Shown here: piece after piece, positions 13,149-24,590 of the stretch
Layout of the letters: the number at the start of each line of letters is the position of its first letter
How positions within the stretch are numbered: the first letter of the stretch is position 1
Source: Lagopus muta
Taxonomy: Eukaryota > Chordata > Aves > Galliformes > Phasianidae
Assembly (NCBI RefSeq): GCF_023343835.1
Contig: NC_064436.1
Location: 55,465,883 to 55,529,882, forward strand
DNA length: 64,000 nt
Direction of reading: 5' to 3'
The notes under the pieces: model-generated
Database searches by the model: none
Seen by the model: the letters and a program-made list of their open reading frames with translations, nothing else
Told to the model about the DNA's origin: nothing
Translations under genes and position numbers: made by a program

Positions 13149-13180
13149 GTAACCTCTTTTAACCTCTTAACCTCTTTTTC
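13149..13180. repeat. AACCTCTT-unit tandem repeat
   Basis: Three imperfect copies of AACCTCTT occur in a row with 2-base spacing variation, consistent with slippage. Confidence 0.75.
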
Positions 13181-16100
13181 TGTTTGTCTATCAAAGTAAT
13201 GATAACAACAAAACGCTCAGGTTGTAATCACAAATGTTTCCTTTCATCGTCACTTCTCCAGTAAGTCCTGCAGGGTTCATATGCACAGAAAATCTTTCAA
13301 ATGTAAATGACAAAATATCTCATCTGTGATTAAGTTCTTGCACAGCACCATGCTCTGCAAAGAATTAGCAGAAAAGTAGCAAAGATGGTCAAAAGAAAAA
13401 GATCTGACTCTTCAAAATTACTTATTCTGTGCTTAGTGATACAGAAAACTAAGCCATCAGACTTTTCCAGATTCATAGCTCTGGTACTTAAATCTTCAAC
13501 AATGTAAACTGGCATCCTTCCACCACTTACAGTGAAGATGGGAGGTACAGTATTGAAAACTCACCATAGATCTAGATGTTAGTAATATCTTCTCATGTAG
13601 TTAAGCAGTTCTAGGATCACTTCAACAAAGAGGGATGGAGCAGATGCAAAATATTGTAAAGCACTTTGCAGAAGAGAAATACAGAATCTATGACGTGTTT
13701 ACTCAAATGAAGTATTTTTGTTTGGACGTAAATATTCAGTGGAAAGTTTCTGCAACCTATTTCTAATGACAAGTTAAAAAGTGCCAACAAAATTAAAGAC
13801 AGAACCTGAACGATCGGCAATACTAAAGATGGTTTTAGAGATATGTAGACTCTTTCCTGTGTCTGAGAGTCTGAAAGTCTAGGAATGAGTGCAAATAATT
13901 CTTTTAGAGATTGTCCTGGAAAAGACATATTTTCTCCTCTTTTTAGACAGTTTTTTTTTTTTCTTTACTGCATTTATCTCCCTCTCCCCTTCCCAGCACA
14001 CACAACCTCCACCCTCAAAGCATAAGAGAAATAATCCTTTCCTCTTCAACTGCCACCAATTTTCCTGACATTGTAATTAAAGAACTGACAGGGAAAGTGC
14101 AGTACTTGCTGTGAAATGAAATTTTTACACTAAAGAGAGTTGTAGACAGCTCAGTGATAAGATAATTTAGATGGCAAGAGAAGGCAGCTAATGTATATGT
14201 GGGTATAAATGACAAAGAGTGGAGATCTGAGCTTTTGAAAATGTGGTTCAGACATCTCCTCTTGAGACTGTGGGGAAGAAGGTGCAAAGATGTACTTGCA
14301 GCTTTCCTGCCAGTCACAGGTGGAAGCTGAAAGCTATTGAACAGAAGCTGCATCTGAATGAGAAAGGAAGAGACAGACGGAAATTGATGGCAGGTAAGTG
14401 TTGTTAAAGCAGATTGGTGCAATGAAGGTAAAAGTAACAAGTGGAAAGAAAAACATGGTGGCTTCCTAAAGAAAAGGAGCCAAAGCATTTTGAAATATTG
14501 TTTCTTTTCAGATTCAAGAAGGGATAATGAACACAGTAGCTGAACTGTAGGTATAAAATGAACATTATTATTATTTTTAACCAAAACATGGTGAATTACA
14601 AAGAAATGACTTCTAGCTTAGTCTGAAAAGAGACCTAAGATAAAACAGTATAAAGCCCAGTAAAGAGTAATTCAGGAGGATTGGAGCATGCGGTATAATA
14701 TATATTTAAGGAGAATATCAGAAGAAAGGAATGACATTTGCAAATTTCCTGCCAACATAAAACATTTGGACTGAAGTGAAAGATAGAAATGCCAAGAAAA
14801 TAATTGCGGGAAAGTTTTGAAGAATGCAGGTCTGAACGACAATCTAAAGCAGTAAGTAGGAGTGCTACAATGTCCATAACAAAGGATCTCCATTATTCTG
14901 ACATTTCAAAATGCAAAAACTATGAAGCATTCATAAAAGGGGCCAAGCTAAGAGTGGTTGTTATATATAGTATTAAAAAGGTAGGGAGACCACAGGTTTA
15001 TTTGTTTACTTCAAAGAAAGGAGAAGTGTAGAAAAGTTGTTGGGATGCAGATAATCAACGGTGAAGAAAAATTAAATTTAAATTCCCTAAATGTTTAATG
15101 TGGAAAACTAAATATTTGAAGAGAAGTGTTAAGAATATGTAAATTCTTGAAAGGTTATAATTTGAAAATGTACAGAGGTGAATGATGTGGTTAAAAATAA
15201 AAGTTGACACGGATTATCTACAATACTTTTAAACAAGCTTAAAAAAAAGGAAAGCTTTTGCTTATATTTTTTCTCTTAATATTTTATTTCAAATTTCTGC
15301 ACAACCAAATTACTAGATAATCACCTCTAGAATCAAATAACAGTCCTGAGAGGTATGTTTTCGTATTACAGCCAAAGTAAGGACACACATATCTTTTAAG
15401 GATTACTCATAAGAAGTTTGTTATCTCCACTTTTACAATATTGGGTTTGAATAAGAATCAAAACAATTTCTGAAAATCTCTTAGGTCATGTTTAAATGAT
15501 GTATATGGATTTGATAAAATTTACTTTAATGAAAGACATTTACAAAAATCATGTATGAATCATGGCCTCCTTACCAAATGTAGCTAAATCTCACATTGCT
15601 ATAAAAATGATAGGGCAGTAAGTGTGAATGAATATGAACTATAAAATACGAACTATCAAGGCAGTGCCTGCAAAACAATTAGTAAGAACCATGGTAGAAT
15701 TTAAAGTGTGTTAATGAACTTAAATGCAGCGATTGTTGGCCTAGTGAAGCTACTGAACAGTGAAACATGAAGAAATATGTGAGTAAAGGATAAGTGAATT
15801 TCACCAAACCATTTTTTCTTGTTAATGGAAAGATTCTCAAAGACAGAATCATAGTTTCTTACACACATTTTCTTACAGCTATCGTTTGATAATGGTTTTG
15901 ATGTAGAATTTACTGAAATAAATTCCAAAGTGCAGTCAATGCAGAATACTTTGCTTTTTCATCTCTATCTTTGCTTTTTCTTTTCCTTTGGTAGTTTTAA
16001 CTCCCCATTTTATTTCTTTTCATTTGACTGCTGAAATTCATTGTACTTATTTGTTTAGAGTTTCTGCATTATTCTTTTCTTAATGTAGTGCAATAATCCT

Positions 16101-16860
16101 GAAATATGCACTCATTATAGTTGATGGCATCAAATCAGATTACCTTACATAGCAACCGTTGCCAAGAAAGTCAACATCTCAAGCTATATAATCTGTGCTA
16201 ACATTGTTAAATGTTTTTTTAAGTTTATTTTAAAGCCTCATCTAATCTTTGTTGTTTAGTGGGAAGTTTTTCACATATTATTTATGATCACTTAGCAGTA
16301 AAAAGAAGCACAATCTTGATAAGTGGAAGACTGAGCCATTCTCTTGCTCTGAAACATGTCTGAACAGCATATAAAAGGAAGAGAACAAGCGTATTTCATT
16401 TCTAAGATTGTTTGTTATTTCAGAGAATTGTAGGATAAACTTGTTTCTGAAGTGTTCATCTTGCCTATAAACAAGTTTAGATGTCTGGTATGGACAGTTT
16501 TGCAGCAGTAAAATAACACTCGTAGAGCTGACCATAGAGGAAGATGTTGATTATAAAAAAATTATCCTTTATGACTATCTCCACAAGTACTCTTGAAAGA
16601 TACCAGACTAATAAAAATGGAAACAGGCAGGAGAAATGCAGTAAAAAAGCTTCCTGATACTACCCTGTGGGAGCACTTCACTGGCATCTCAGAATGAGAG
16701 ATAAGTAAAGTTTGTTGCCTGGTTAGACTTTGGTCAGTTTGCAGTAAGTTCCCTCAAAGGTCCAGTGAGTTATGACAGCAGTTTTGATACACTGATTGAC
16801 TTACCGATAAGTTCAGCATTTTTTTCTTCAGTTTTGTGTTCCTGCCCACTTTAGTCTCAA

Positions 16861-16920
16861 AAGCACTGCCTTGTTTCATGTTTGAGAGTCAAGCACTGCC
16901 TTGTTTCATGTTTGAGAGTC
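16861..16920. repeat. Perfect 30-bp tandem duplication
   Basis: The 30-base unit beginning AAGCACTGCC and ending TTTGAGAGTC occurs twice head to tail with no mismatch, at 16861-16890 and 16891-16920. Identity of the copies argues for a recent event or an assembly artefact. Confidence 0.98.
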
Positions 16921-17379
16921 TCTGTTCACTTCTGCTGCTCATGCAGAAACCTGTGTAACTTCACTATAGTTCCCATCACCTAAAGCACATTTTTTTGTCT
17001 ACAAACACGAGTAGGGACTTAACATGATTAATTTGTTCAAAATGAAAGACAGGCAAACTGACTTTCTCTAAACCTTGGTTTGATTTAATTTAGAAAGTCA
17101 CCATATCCAACACTGCATTATATTTACTAACCTTATGACGATGATCTTTAGGCACATTTTTGTTCAAAAATAGTCACCCTACACACATACACACCTCTCA
17201 TCTGTCAATCCAGCCAGTTCCTTAAAAGTGTTTAAATTTCTTCATGGTGTAGGTGATTATTTTGTGCTTCAATAAGAAGTTTCAAGATGTATTAAAACTG
17301 TTTCCTGTTGACCTCTAATTTTTTCTTTCAATGAATAAACATTTTAGCTAAGTAAAGTGAAAAATAACGCATCATAAGG

Positions 17380-17418
17380 TTTTTTTTGTTTTTTTTTTTT
17401 TGTTTTTGTTTTTGTTTT
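17380..17418. repeat. T-rich low-complexity tract
   Basis: T runs are broken by single G bases (TTTTTG units). This is a low-complexity repeat with no associated gene signal. Confidence 0.85.
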
Positions 17419-17539
17419 AAATCAAGAATGACAGAAGTAACTAGATTCACCAGCTTTTTTCAGTCATTCACCAAGAATGTTGGAATAGACAGTGGCTATT
17501 TCTACCAACAGCCTGTAATGAAGTTGCTAGAACACTTAC

Positions 17540-17653
17540 CTGCTGTGCAGAAATGCTGAGATCAAAACTTTCTTTATTCATGATTTACAGCAAAGCCTTG
17601 AGCTTGGCTCTTCCGCATCTCAAGAGAGTATAGGTCTTGGCTTGTAGGATACT
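17540..17653 (-). CDS. Candidate alternative coding exon with stop (E2)
   Basis: Seen: on the minus strand the acceptor CTCATTTCAG is followed by 2 nt, 25 open codons and TAA at 17574-17576. After 34 more bases comes a full donor CAG|GTAAGTG. The peptide includes SQDLYSLEMRKSQ, a tyrosine followed by leucine two residues later. Entry phase is 1, the same as the exon candidate at 12808-12896. Inferred: inclusion would end the protein here and leave the next exon untranslated. Skipping would join the upstream exon to the 12.9-kb tail. Paired alternative cytoplasmic tails of this kind are known for receptors such as CD46, CEACAM1 and MAG, but I do not claim homology. No family assignment was possible. 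Confidence 0.3.
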
Positions 17654-18694
17654 CTGAAATGAGCAAATATCAATCTCCTTTTAAAAAGGCTCAACTTCAT
17701 GTAACTAAATATTAGTTCAGGAAAAGAGTAAGAATGACACTGCATAGCATGACTATTGAAGTACTCAATGGGACAGAAAGCTGGATTCCAGCCACTGTTT
17801 CAGAGGGTGGTGTCTGCTGGACATCATAAGACTTCATCCATTTTGTAGTTAAGAAACAGAAACTCTCTAATGCCAGAATCCTTGTGCTTCTTCAGAAAGA
17901 AAGAAACAAAATTCTTATTTAACATTCTGAAAAGAACAATCTTGACATTGCTGCAATTTTCTCCATTTTGCTTTGCAAAAAATATTGAAGTCATACTTCA
18001 AACTGTTTTAGAACTGCAAATTTTAACAATAAATGGGCACTCCAATATCTACTTATGTAGATATTTTTTTCTTGTAAATAAAATATTGACATGTTGAAAT
18101 CAAATCCGATTTCAGATATTTGCAATAATCTTCACAGACTATTTATTCTTAAACACCTCAGCAAATGACTGCTTACTTAGCACAGGAAATCTACATGGAT
18201 TCCTGTGACAGGAGAGAAAACCTAAACTGTAATTGTTTAGACTTTCTAACACTTCAAATACTTGTAGCGTTTTAATTAAGTGCAGATTAGATTCAGGTCA
18301 CTGGCTTTAAACTTGCCTATTTTAATTATTTAGATGCTTGAAAAAATGTCCTAAATATTGACTGACAAGAAAAAATTCCTTATTTCCCTCCTCTTCAGAT
18401 TATTATTGATTTAACAAAATATTTTCCCAGAATTTTAGAATTTTCTGGGCTAGATTAATCAAGATAATCTTTCCTGCCCTGGGACACCTCACAGTTAATT
18501 CCAATCCCTTGGAAAGATCCCCACTGAGAACTAAAAAATGAGATTTTAGCTTACCTGTTCAACAGAAAACACAAAATACAAGACAATCCTAAAGCTTTTC
18601 GGAAATTTGTGAGTGAGGAGAGGTGAATAGCTTTCTTCATCTGTTAGGTTACGTGAATCACTTCTTTTCTCACATAACATAATATATGAGATAA
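17654..18694. other. Noncoding DNA or candidate intron
   Basis: Mostly featureless. On the minus strand 18555-18680 is an open frame of 42 codons from an ATG to a good donor (AACAG|GTAAGC). It contains ESYSPLLTHKF and a hydrophobic FRIVLYFVFSV segment. It ends in phase 0, so it does not splice in frame to the 17.6-kb candidate. I treat it as probable chance. Confidence 0.4.
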
Positions 18695-18780
18695 AAATCA
18701 CAGAATTCTAGGGGCTGGGAGGGACCTCCAGGGATCATCAAGTCCAACCCCCCTGCCAAAGCAGGTTCCCTACACCAGGT
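18695..18780 (-). mobile_element. CR1 LINE 3' tail
   Basis: This is the reverse complement of a CR1 3' end: CACAGAATTCTAGGGGCTGG, GGGACCTCCAGGGATCATCA, CCAACCCCCCTGCCAAAGCA and TTCCCTACACCAGGT. It closely matches the 3' end of the 4.6-kb copy (same subfamily). It is about 86 bp, severely 5'-truncated and noncoding. Confidence 0.95.
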
Positions 18781-19141
18781 GATTTTGATTTTAAATAAGC
18801 ATAGATATTACTTGAATAGATATGGTCATGAGTAGCTTAATTGGCTTCTACAGTGATGTATGCTGAAAAAATATTATCGAAAGCTGATCTTCACAGAAAC
18901 AAGAACAGCACAGAGAGGGTTGGAAAAATAAGAAAAGATCTGCTAATTTTCATGATACTTTGCAAATATTATGGCTGCAGTTGGACTAGTTTGCTGAGAT
19001 CTGTGTAGAAGCAAAACAGCCTCGTCCCCTATTCCACATTTGACAGGTACTTTGAGAAAAATATCTTCCTCAAATGCACTTATTAAATTATTAAGAAAAT
19101 TTTCCAATTTAAAGTTTTCTTAGTATTTATACAATTATAAT

Positions 19142-19222
19142 CACTGAATCATGGAATCACAGGGGTTGGAAGGTATGTCTGGAGATCACCTGGTCCAATC
19201 TCACTGCTAAAGAAGTTTGGTG
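19142..19222 (-). mobile_element. CR1 LINE 3' tail, short
   Basis: This is the reverse complement of a CR1 3' end, with AATCATGGAATCACAGGGGTTGGAAGG and GGAGATCACCTGGTCCAA, then a CTGCTAAAGAAG stretch. It is a separate insertion from the one at 18695, since the terminal octamers are repeated. It is short and noncoding. Confidence 0.9.
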
Positions 19223-19633
19223 CAGCAGTGTAGACAGGAAAGGGTTCGTATTGGTTCATCTTAACTGTTTCCAAAGGAGACAGGTTACTTTTAAGGAAAG
19301 TAGGATATGAGTATTTTTCAAAAGTTTTTGAAAAAATAAGGTGACATATATTGTCTTAATTTAAGCATCAAAGACCAATAATAATTTTAGAAAATGTATG
19401 GCCAAACATAGTATATAGAGAACAATCTAATATTAAGTATACTGAAGCTCACATTTACTGTTTATTTTTCCAATATCTTAGCAACAGTTTGACTATGACA
19501 CTTTGGACTTCATTCAAATGGCATAAAATAAAATAGAAGTTCTACTTACTAAACAACAACAACAACACCAAGCTTAAAAGATATGAATTTGAATAATCTA
19601 TTAAGAATTTTCATGAACCTGTTCTTAGAATAT

Positions 19634-19680
19634 GGAAAGAAAGAAGGAAGGAAAAAGAGAAGGAGGGGGAAGGGTAGGAA
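19634..19680. repeat. Purine (GA-rich) tract
   Basis: The plus strand is almost all G and A with GAAA, GAAGG and GGGGGA units, an imperfect simple repeat. Confidence 0.85.
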
Positions 19681-20480
19681 TAAATCTGAGCATTTAGAAA
19701 ACACTGGGTGATAATCTTTGATTATCTTCAGGGCAAGTGAAGAAAATGTAAGTCAAGATGCTCTTAAACTTAACAACATAAAAAGCTCCCTAGATTAGAT
19801 GAACTCTATAGGAACATGTTTGAAAACAATAACAATTAAATACATGGATAAGCAAAAGGAAGCACTTCTAAAATTACATGAGCTGTTATGTCTGTAAGGG
19901 GAAGGTGGTTGAGTAAACTTTATTGAGACAGATGCAGCAGTGAATGATGGGTACATACAAAGCAATTTGCATAGCTTTGTTTAACAAATTGTTGGGTGGT
20001 TTTTTTTTTTTGAGTTACAAATCAAATGACAAAAAACAATTTCAATTACAATTTTTTACATCTATATTTTTAAAGAGCTATGAAGTAAAAAACAAACTTC
20101 AAGCATTTAAAAACTCTACGAAGAATTGAAGAAAAATTAATACATACGATATTCTCAGCTTCATTTACTATCTTATTTTTAGGCCCTTACAAACCTATTA
20201 CAATGCCCTCAATATTTCTTTATATTGACAGCATACTCTCAGTGTTTCTTGATATATCTTTATAGTAGATGCTACTAACAGAGAGAGTAAAACTTTCTTA
20301 TTTGTTCCAGTATTTATTCCAAAGATAAGGCAGCCAAACAGTTATACACATTTATTTGTGGACTCTCTTGCCAAGAGAAGTTGTGGAAATTCCATCACTA
20401 ATATAATCTATAACTACAAAGTTAAATAGCTGCTCTTTAACTGCCTGAATGACTTAGATAACACTACAATTTCTACGAAG

Positions 20481-20504
20481 AAAAAAAAAAAAAAAAAAAA
20501 AAAA
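20481..20504. repeat. Poly(A) run, 24 bases
   Basis: Twenty-four A bases in a row follow TTCTACGAAG. No AATAAA directly precedes it, so a processed-transcript tail is not supported. Confidence 0.9.
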
Positions 20505-21130
20505 TCAAGAAATTTTGGAACACAGTGGCTTTCCATGAAAATGGTTTCTGTAAACATCCAATATGATATTAGAAAGATTTTTAACAATTTTAAGATGAAA
20601 ATGGTCATATAAGAGATACATTGTGTTTTTAGGATACAGGCCAACTCATGAACTATACCTCTCTGAGCAGTTTCTCTTTCCCATGTCTCTGTTTTGCTGA
20701 ATTTCCCATTAGTTACATTTCCTACATGATAAAGCATTTACATCCACTGCTTTCCTAAGTTTTTTCACTTTCTTTACGGATAAATGATCTGCTTCTTCTG
20801 ATTTCAAATATTTTGATTTTTTTTTCTTATTTCTACCCCATGTTTAGTTTGGAGTAGAGCTAGTTAATTAGAACTTGGTAAAATTATACACTGGGAATTT
20901 CCTTTTTAAGCCATTTCCGGAGAAAAATTGTAAACTAAAATATTGTTCTGCTATGGTTTTTCACAGCATTCTATAACATAGGAGGCATGCTATTTTAAGT
21001 AAGAAACTATTAAAGACATTAATTTATTTGTAAGGAATCTTTTTCCTGTAAAACAGAAGGCATTTCTCTATTACTTACTATGCAGCAGCATCTGAAATAC
21101 TATACTTCTTCCTCAATACTCAGAAGAGGG

Positions 21131-21585
21131 AACAGCAAAGTTGTCTCAAATAGGCTACAGCAGTGGGCCCAGGTGAACCTCATGTGGTTCAGCAAAACCA
21201 ACTGCAAAGTCTTGCACCTGGGTAGCGGCAACTTCTGCTATCAGAACAAGCTGGGGGATGAAAGGATTGAGCGTAGCCATGCTGAAAGAAACCTTTTGGT
21301 GGATAGGAAGCTGAACATGAGCTAGTAATGAGTACTTGCAGTCCGAGAAGCCAAATGTACCATGGGTTCCATCAAAAGAAGCATGGCCAGCAGGGCAAGG
21401 CAGATGATCCTGCACCTTTCTGTGCTGGTGAGACCTTGCCTGGAGTACTGCATCCAGATGTGGAGTCCTCAAGGTCAGGGTGGATGGGACTCTGAACAAC
21501 CTGATCCAGTCATAGGTGTCCCTGTTCATTACTGAGGAGTTGGACTAGATGGCCTGCTAGAGCCTCTTCCAACTCAAACAATATC
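21131..21585 (+). mobile_element. CR1 LINE with internal deletion
   Basis: The left part encodes CR1 reverse-transcriptase C-terminal motifs in a broken frame: QWAQVNLMWFSKTNCKVLHL, then LGDERIERS and LVDRKLNMS, then nucleotide landmarks for the SVASR and LEYCIQ-like regions to 21470. The sequence then jumps straight to the 3' untranslated part (GGTCAGGGTGGATGGGACTC, GGACTAGATGGCC). About 0.4 kb of the family's usual sequence is missing at this junction, estimated from memory of the CR1 layout. The terminal octamers are degraded. No active function remains. Confidence 0.92.
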
Positions 21586-22359
21586 AGTAGTACTGTCATT
21601 GAAAGATAAAATGTTCCACTCTCACATTTTGGTTATTCATTAAAGCTTATGAAAGATATAGTGCAAAGAATGTAAGTTTTACCTGACCAAATGGAACAAA
21701 ATAATGTTTCCGTCGTTTATTTTCTCCCATCTTTTCTATTTCCCCTGTCAGCTTTGCGAGAGGAATATAGGGAGGTTATCTCTACCTTAACAGTTAATCA
21801 ATTTTTAAGACTAATGGTTTTCATGTCCTTTGGTTAGGGGTTCCCCTCTCTTTTTCCTTGAGCAACTGCTGTTTTCTCTGAACCATAGCAACCAGTCAAG
21901 CAAGCAGAGGAAGTAGCTCCCTCAGAAATCAACACCAACTCTGCTCCATACATAATCTAGTGAGGATTACTTACATTCCCATCCACTACTAGGCTTATAA
22001 ATGTTATTTATCATGAACTATCGAGAAGAGCAGTGGTATCAACAATCTTACCAGTACTTCTCTATGATCCACAAGCAGAAGCAGCTGGAAAGCTCCATGT
22101 AATTTGGATCCTGATACCATGAGAGAATTTTTTTGTGCAACAGAAAGAGGTCAGCTTGTAGTAGAAAAAAATTTGAAAAGACAATACAGTTGAAAATGGG
22201 TACACTAGCAGCACAGCTCTTCTTTTGTAGCTTCCAGTTAGTATTGCAGCAGCCTAGCAAAAATAGGAGCACCAGAAAGCAATTATTAACAGTTACCTCA
22301 CATTAATGTGTCACCAGCACGTATTTCCATATTTTTTTTTACAGTTTGTTGACACTTAC
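21586..22359. other. Noncoding DNA
   Basis: No gene is recognised. The 74-codon minus frame at 22048-22272 has no known domain. Confidence 0.5.
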
Positions 22360-22388
22360 CTTTCCCATCTGGAGAAGTTTCTTGTTTT
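22360..22388 (-). CDS. Candidate 29-nt coding microexon (E1)
   Basis: Seen: on the minus strand an acceptor-like TTGCCTTTGATAG is followed by 29 nt and a strong donor GGAAAG|GTAAGTG. In one frame the segment reads KQETSPDGK, entered after two bases of a split codon and left with one base (G). That exit phase fits both downstream candidates: with 17653 the split codon becomes GAG (Glu), with 12896 it becomes GAT (Asp). Inferred: a small juxtamembrane exon upstream of alternative tails. No transmembrane or ectodomain exon could be found further upstream, so the assignment rests only on phase and splice signals. A chance match is quite possible. Confidence 0.22.
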
Positions 22389-23874
22389 CTATCAAAGGCA
22401 ACATCAAGAAATATCAATGAGTTTCAGATTTTCCTGTCTTGTAATGGCAGGAAATGTAAATGTAATTGATGTACCAAAATAGAAGAAATCTATTTTGTTA
22501 GTATTCTTGTAATTTATCTTTTCCTGAAACAAGTGATTTAAGGGCAAAAATGTTTAGAATGTTGAAGAATAGTAAAGTACAGAATAAGTAGAGGACAAAA
22601 AAGTTAAGTAAAACACGAATGGTGATTTACACATTACTATGGAATCCTTAATGGTTAAGACAAAATTCTGATTACTCATTTACTGAGTAACATCACTTCT
22701 TTTTGTAATTCTTGATAATGACTCTGAAAAGAACAGATAGACTTTTGTTGGATTTGGAAAAAGATAAAGCAATCAGCTCAACAGAAGGCAGAGTAATCCT
22801 CAGCAAATACTGCTGCTTGTTTTGAAATCTGATCCAAACTGAAATTTTAAATTAATAAGAATGCATGTCTGCAGGTCTTATCTTACTTACATTTGCACAT
22901 TACTGGGAGCATAACAGAAATACTTATTTATCTTAAAAGTCTTCAAGGAATTCCATCATTAACAATTAAAAAAACTGTCATACAAGAAAATCACCTTCAC
23001 ATTTAAATCTGTTGCTGTATGCAACGAACAACAACTACACATATCAAATTACCAAAAATTCTGCAAATACCCTCTGGTCAAATAGATTGAGTTTATTTTG
23101 AGGAATTTTGGTGACACTTCATTGCAGGAACACTTAACAGCTCATCAAACTAACTCAGCATTAAGGGTTAGAACAGTTCACAAGATGTTGGAAAGTAGAA
23201 ATGTACAAATTCAAACTGTTGTTTTCTCAGGCTGAAATAGTACTTAAAATTAATAAAATATGTTTTGTCTTTTTCAAATTCTGAATTTTAGGTTAAGTAT
23301 TGTTGTACTTTCAATTATTGTATTGTATTTGTATTGTACAAATATATGTATTTTCAGTGCTAGAGACCAGTGAAACTTCTAGTATAGTCTTAACAATTCC
23401 TATGTCTTTTATTTCTTTCTGATTTTATTGTTTTTTTAAGAGACCTTTTAGAACAACACCATGCTACTAAAACTGAAGTTCAGGCTCATAAGGATGACTT
23501 TCTTTTGCAGATAAATCTTTTCAAAGAGAACTGTTTTGTGCATCTTTGCCCAGTTTGAGATGTTTGAAGCATTGTGCAAGGAATATCTAATTATAGCAAT
23601 TTGCAAAGAGCTATAGCTTTGCTCTTCAGTGAGCTGTTTGTGAAAATGTTACTCCACTATTAAAAAAAAGCAAGAAAATTGTCTCCCTGGGTTATTGCAG
23701 ATGACAACGATACTCACGGAGCAGTATTCATATAGGAATTTATAACAGAATACAGATTTTGAAAGCTGCACTGAAACAACATGACCTTTCAATTAATACA
23801 TAAGAGGATAGCTGGAATGTGAGATAATAAGAATAAATACGAAAACAAAGTATTTTAGTCATATATGCAATTTT

Positions 23875-23895
23875 TATTTATTTATTTATTTATTT
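23875..23895. repeat. TTTA tetranucleotide microsatellite
   Basis: About five copies of TTTA in a row, a simple repeat. Confidence 0.9.
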
Positions 23896-24568
23896 TGCAT
23901 TTTTCTTAATTTTCAGATGAAAAAGTGACTGTGGCTATTCAGTTTTCCTCTAGGATTTAAGATTTTAAGATTTCTTTTTTTCCATTGATGTTTCCTTCTC
24001 GAATTTAATTAAGCTTTATGAATTCCTGTTGGGCTGGAAGACTTAGTAGAGGCTTAGATATGCTTGCCTGGTAAGAACACAGTTATTTTCAGACTGGAGC
24101 TGGTTTTAATTGGATGGTGGGGGAAAAAATGATCAAACAAACAAAAAAATAATTTATTGCAATAAGTGAATCAAATTCATGATAAAAGCTACTAAAACAT
24201 TTACAGCCTGAAGAAGAAATAAATGATCTGGCAAGATGTTATAGCACTTGATGCAGATGGAAATCTTAATATGAGGGACAATGGTTCAAAAAGAAAGAAA
24301 TTTTCGGGAAATAAGAAAGAGTTGATTAAGGTTTAGAATAGCTATTAGAGTATCTATATTGTGCTATTTTTCCTTGGTCAATTAGACATACCGCCATGAT
24401 GACATTACTTCAAAGTCCTCAATTAATCTGCACCTTTTAATTATCTTTCACACCTTTTGTTGTGGTCAAGAACCTTGTGAAGAATGAAGTGGATGTTAAT
24501 ATTTACACAGCACTTACTATAATTGGGTTCTGACCTGGCTAGACCCAACAATTATATAAATACATATT

Positions 24569-24590
24569 AAAAAAAAAAAAAAAAAAAAAA
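24569..24590. repeat. Poly(A) run, 22 bases
   Basis: Twenty-two A bases follow an AT-rich stretch. A retroposed origin cannot be shown, since no flanking duplication is visible. Confidence 0.9.

Larger units (their letters stand above)
12897..17539. other. Noncoding DNA or candidate intron
   Basis: No recognisable gene. It contains an AACCTCTT-unit repeat at 13149-13180, a purine-biased block at about 14020-15240 that creates a 189-codon minus frame (14015-14584), an isolated plus-strand donor consensus CAGGTAAGTG at 14391-14400, and the 30-bp duplication at 16861-16920. If the minus-strand exon candidates are real, this is the intron between them. Confidence 0.45.
19223..21130. other. Noncoding DNA with simple repeats
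   Basis: No gene is recognised. It contains an AAC-unit run at 19553-19568, a purine tract at 19634-19680, T runs near 20000 and a 24-base A run at 20481-20504. Confidence 0.55.

Noticed and set aside
14391-14400. Perfect plus-strand splice donor CAGGTAAGTG
   Set aside because: No paired acceptor with an open exon is clear to the left, so I do not call an exon from the donor alone.
21155-21529. 124-codon minus frame
   Set aside because: It is antisense to the CR1 copy at 21131-21585.
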